A stretch of 6,306 nt of DNA, from NCBI GenBank assembly GCA_019309815.1, contig JAFDFO010000137.1:1-6306 (forward strand). Direction: 5' to 3'. Positions 4,930 to 6,306 of this stretch are shown in pieces. Position numbers and translations under genes: made by a program. The notes beneath the pieces are model-generated. The model did not search any database. It was not told the origin of the DNA and worked only from the letters and a program-made list of their open reading frames with translations. This DNA is from Deltaproteobacteria bacterium (GTDB lineage: Bacteria; Desulfobacterota; Desulfobacteria; Desulfobacterales; C00003060). Position 1 is the first letter of the stretch. Each line of letters begins with the position of its first letter.

Positions 4930-6009
4930 GTGGACGAAACCTTTATGAAAATGGCCCTTGAGTTGGCTGAACAGGGTCGGGGCTGGACGTCTCCCAACCC
5001 GATGGTGGGTGCAGTCATTGTCAAGGACGGCACGGTTATTGGTAAAGGTTTCCACCAGGCAGCAGGCGGCCCCCATGCCGAAATTCATGCCCTCAATGAC
5101 GCGGAGGGCAAGGCCAAAGGGGCCACACTCTATGTGAGCTTGGAGCCGTGCAATCATACGGGCCGCACGCCGCCGTGCACTGAGGCAATCCTTGAGAGTG
5201 GGATCAAACGGGTTGTCGCCGGCATGAGAGATCCTGATCCCAGGGTTACGGGCAGCGGACTGGGTTTTTTGGAAAGTCAGGGCGTTGAGGTGTCAGTCGG
5301 GGTTTGCGAAGATGCGTGTCACCGCATCAATGAAGCTTTCATAAAATATGTTACCACATCATGTCCCTTTGTCATTTTGAAATGCGCCGCTACACTTGAT
5401 GGTTGCATTGCGACAGGGAGCGGGGATTCCAAATGGATCACGAATCCCCTTTCCAGACAGTTCGTCCATGAGGTCCGTCACGCGGTCGACGCAATCATGG
5501 TCGGGATAGGCACCGTGCTCAAAGACGACCCACAGCTAACCGCCCGCCTTGAAGGCCGTGAGGCAAAAGATCCTATGCGGATCGTGCTTGACACAAATTT
5601 GTCGATCCCCAAGAAGGCAAGAATGTTGCATCTGTCGTCAGATTCTGGTATATTAATAGTTTGTGGTGATTCTGCCCCCTTGGAAAAGAGGAAGAAGCTG
5701 GAAGAATTCGGGATACACTTCCTGACATTGGACGACGAAGAAGGGCAGATTGATCTCACTGCTCTTGTAGAAGAGTTGGGGAAGATAGGCATTACCAGTC
5801 TACTCATCGAAGGCGGAAGCCGCATAAACGGTTCAGCCTTACGGGCTGGCATTGTGGACAAGGTCTACATGTTCTATGCGCCCAAGATATACGGAGGAGA
5901 GGGAATTCCAATTTGCGCCGGACCCGGGGTGGAGCTCATGGAGCAGAGCATAAACCTTGAGGATATCACGGTCCATCGCTTCGCAGATGATGTGATGATC
6001 GAAGGATAA
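4930..6009 (+). CDS. ribD: Bifunctional riboflavin biosynthesis deaminase/reductase RibD
   Basis: RibD performs two riboflavin steps: deamination of diaminohydroxyphosphoribosylaminopyrimidine, then NADPH reduction of the ribosyl side chain to ribityl. The 359 residues have both domains. In the deaminase (about 1-140), PNPMVGAV (22-29), GPHAE (47-51; H49 ligand, E51 catalytic) and EPCNHTGRTPPC (72-83; ligands C74, C83) are intact. The reductase (about 145-359) shows LKCAATLDG (150-158), AIMVGIGTVLKDDPQL (188-203) and LLIEGGSRING (291-301). I choose GTG 4930, with AAGG (4917-4920) 9 bp ahead; the in-frame ATG 4945 would remove five residues. It follows nrdR by 47 bp, and ribE comes next after a repeat-filled gap. 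No FMN riboswitch is recognisable upstream. Confidence 0.95.
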   Translation: MDETFMKMALELAEQGRGWTSPNPMVGAVIVKDGTVIGKGFHQAAGGPHAEIHALNDAEGKAKGATLYVSLEPCNHTGRTPPCTEAILESGIKRVVAGMRDPDPRVTGSGLGFLESQGVEVSVGVCEDACHRINEAFIKYVTTSCPFVILKCAATLDGCIATGSGDSKWITNPLSRQFVHEVRHAVDAIMVGIGTVLKDDPQLTARLEGREAKDPMRIVLDTNLSIPKKARMLHLSSDSGILIVCGDSAPLEKRKKLEEFGIHFLTLDDEEGQIDLTALVEELGKIGITSLLIEGGSRINGSALRAGIVDKVYMFYAPKIYGGEGIPICAGPGVELMEQSINLEDITVHRFADDVMIEG

Positions 6010-6040
6010 AGTACCCCAACGGTGGATGAGTATTTCCATC

Positions 6041-6101
6041 GAATGCGGAATGCAGAATGCGGAGTGCGGAATCTGACGAATGCGGAATGGGGAATGCGGA
6101 A
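6041..6101 (+). repeat. Heptanucleotide tandem array of GAATGCG type
   Basis: Five units run from 6041 (GAATGCG, GAATGCA, GAATGCG, GAGTGCG, GAATCTG). After a 2-bp AC interruption there are three more from 6078 (GAATGCG, GAATGGG, GAATGCG) and a partial unit. The period is exactly 7 bp within each block. The array follows the ribD stop by 31 bp and does not encode a plausible protein. From memory, GAATGCGGAAT-type repeats recur in many environmental bacterial genomes. Confidence 0.85.
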
Positions 6102-6138
6102 CAGAAAAACCTGAAAGGTGAAAGCTCAAAATAACTTG

Positions 6139-6170
6139 TTTCGTGCTTTCATTGCTTTCGTGCTTTCGTG
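6139..6170 (+). repeat. TTTCGTGC direct repeats before ribE
   Basis: TTTCGTGC (6139-6146), TTTCATTGC (6147-6155), TTTCGTGC (6156-6163) and TTTCGTG (6164-6170) form four head-to-tail copies of about 8 bp. The 10-mer TTTCGTGCTT seen here at 6139 and 6156 also occurs at 3901-3910 in the glyA-deaminase gap, linking the two repeat clusters. GATAAT (6170-6175) follows and resembles a -10 element, but no matching -35 is present. Confidence 0.75.
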
Positions 6171-6193
6171 ATAATTCTTTTATCTTATAAGTT

Positions 6194-6210
6194 TAGGCAC
6201 TCTAGGCACT
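6194..6210 (+). repeat. Direct repeat TAGGCACT x2 just ahead of ribE
   Basis: TAGGCACT occurs at 6194-6201 and 6203-6210, one base apart, ending 6 bp before the ribE ATG. It replaces a normal ribosome-binding site; the only AGG lies about 10 bp from the start. This is a third distinct short repeat in the same gap. Confidence 0.6.
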
Positions 6211-6216
6211 TTTCTT

Positions 6217-6306
6217 ATGTTTACTGGCATTGTTGAAGGTCTTGGAACAGTCAGATCGGTGATCCGCTCTGCAGGGGGCATGCGGATGAGCGTGGAATCC
6301 GACTTC
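6217..6306 (+). CDS. ribE: Riboflavin synthase alpha subunit, N-terminal fragment
   Basis: ATG 6217 opens a frame of 30 codons to the window edge. It begins MFTGIVEGLGTV, the conserved start of riboflavin synthase, which dismutates two 6,7-dimethyl-8-ribityllumazine molecules into riboflavin and the pyrimidine precursor. The conserved FTGIVEG start belongs to the first of the two lumazine-binding barrels of the family. The rest lies outside the window. It stands downstream of ribD, so riboflavin genes are clustered; 207 bp of repeats separate them. The lack of a good Shine-Dalgarno is odd, but the N-terminal motif makes the start secure. Confidence 0.9.
   Translation, partial: MFTGIVEGLGTVRSVIRSAGGMRMSVESDF

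Noticed and set aside
6020..6038. Terminator hairpin after ribD (TGGA/TCCA)
   Set aside because: The stem is only four base pairs and is followed by the repeat array instead of a T-run.
6010..6216. FMN riboswitch ahead of ribE
   Set aside because: The gap is made of simple repeats. I could not find the conserved RFN core segments, and the region ahead of ribD is only 47 bp.

Overview
The window reads as a stretch of bacterial chromosome with about 50-55% GC by eye. Gene content and order (rpmF, fabG, acpP, rpiB, glyA, dCMP deaminase, nrdR, ribD, ribE) suggest a Desulfobacterota/deltaproteobacterial-type genome. The TTCGAA- and GAATGCG-type heptanucleotide repeats in the gaps fit that guess. 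The assignment is inference from synteny; no rRNA or other strong marker is present.

Layout. Positions 1-58 hold the first 19 codons of a leftward gene, probably the MEMO/AmmeMemoRadiSam B protein. A divergent intergenic region (59-381) carries one sigma70-like promoter facing each way. Everything else runs rightwards. First is a ribosomal protein L32 gene (about 382-569) whose intact zinc-ribbon C-terminal half has no usable start in frame. Next come fabG (673-1422), acpP (1591-1821), rpiB (1970-2404), glyA (2397-3668, TTG start overlapping rpiB), a dCMP deaminase (3930-4379), nrdR (4421-4882), ribD (4930-6009) and the first 30 codons of ribE (6217 to the edge).

How the genes fit together. 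FabG and ACP belong to fatty-acid elongation. RpiB interconverts ribose-5-P and ribulose-5-P, which supplies nucleotide synthesis and the RibB branch of riboflavin synthesis. GlyA makes 5,10-methylene-THF and the dCMP deaminase makes dUMP, the two substrates of thymidylate synthase. NrdR controls ribonucleotide reductase. RibD and RibE are riboflavin enzymes. The right half is thus a nucleotide/one-carbon/flavin block in its usual order.

Points of interest. (1) The fatty-acid part looks eroded: plsX and fabH are absent between rpmF and fabG, fabF is absent between acpP and rpiB, and rpmF has a broken N-terminal frame. (2) The glyA-deaminase gap holds a long imperfect palindrome (arms 3762-3806 and 3873-3917, 31/45 matching without gaps) built of 7-bp units. 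The ribD-ribE gap holds a second 7-bp-period array plus TTTCGTG repeats, and the two gaps share a 10-mer. (3) Several intergenic dyads lack the T-tract of an intrinsic terminator. I see no phage, CRISPR, transposase, tRNA or rRNA, and no evident novel multi-gene system.
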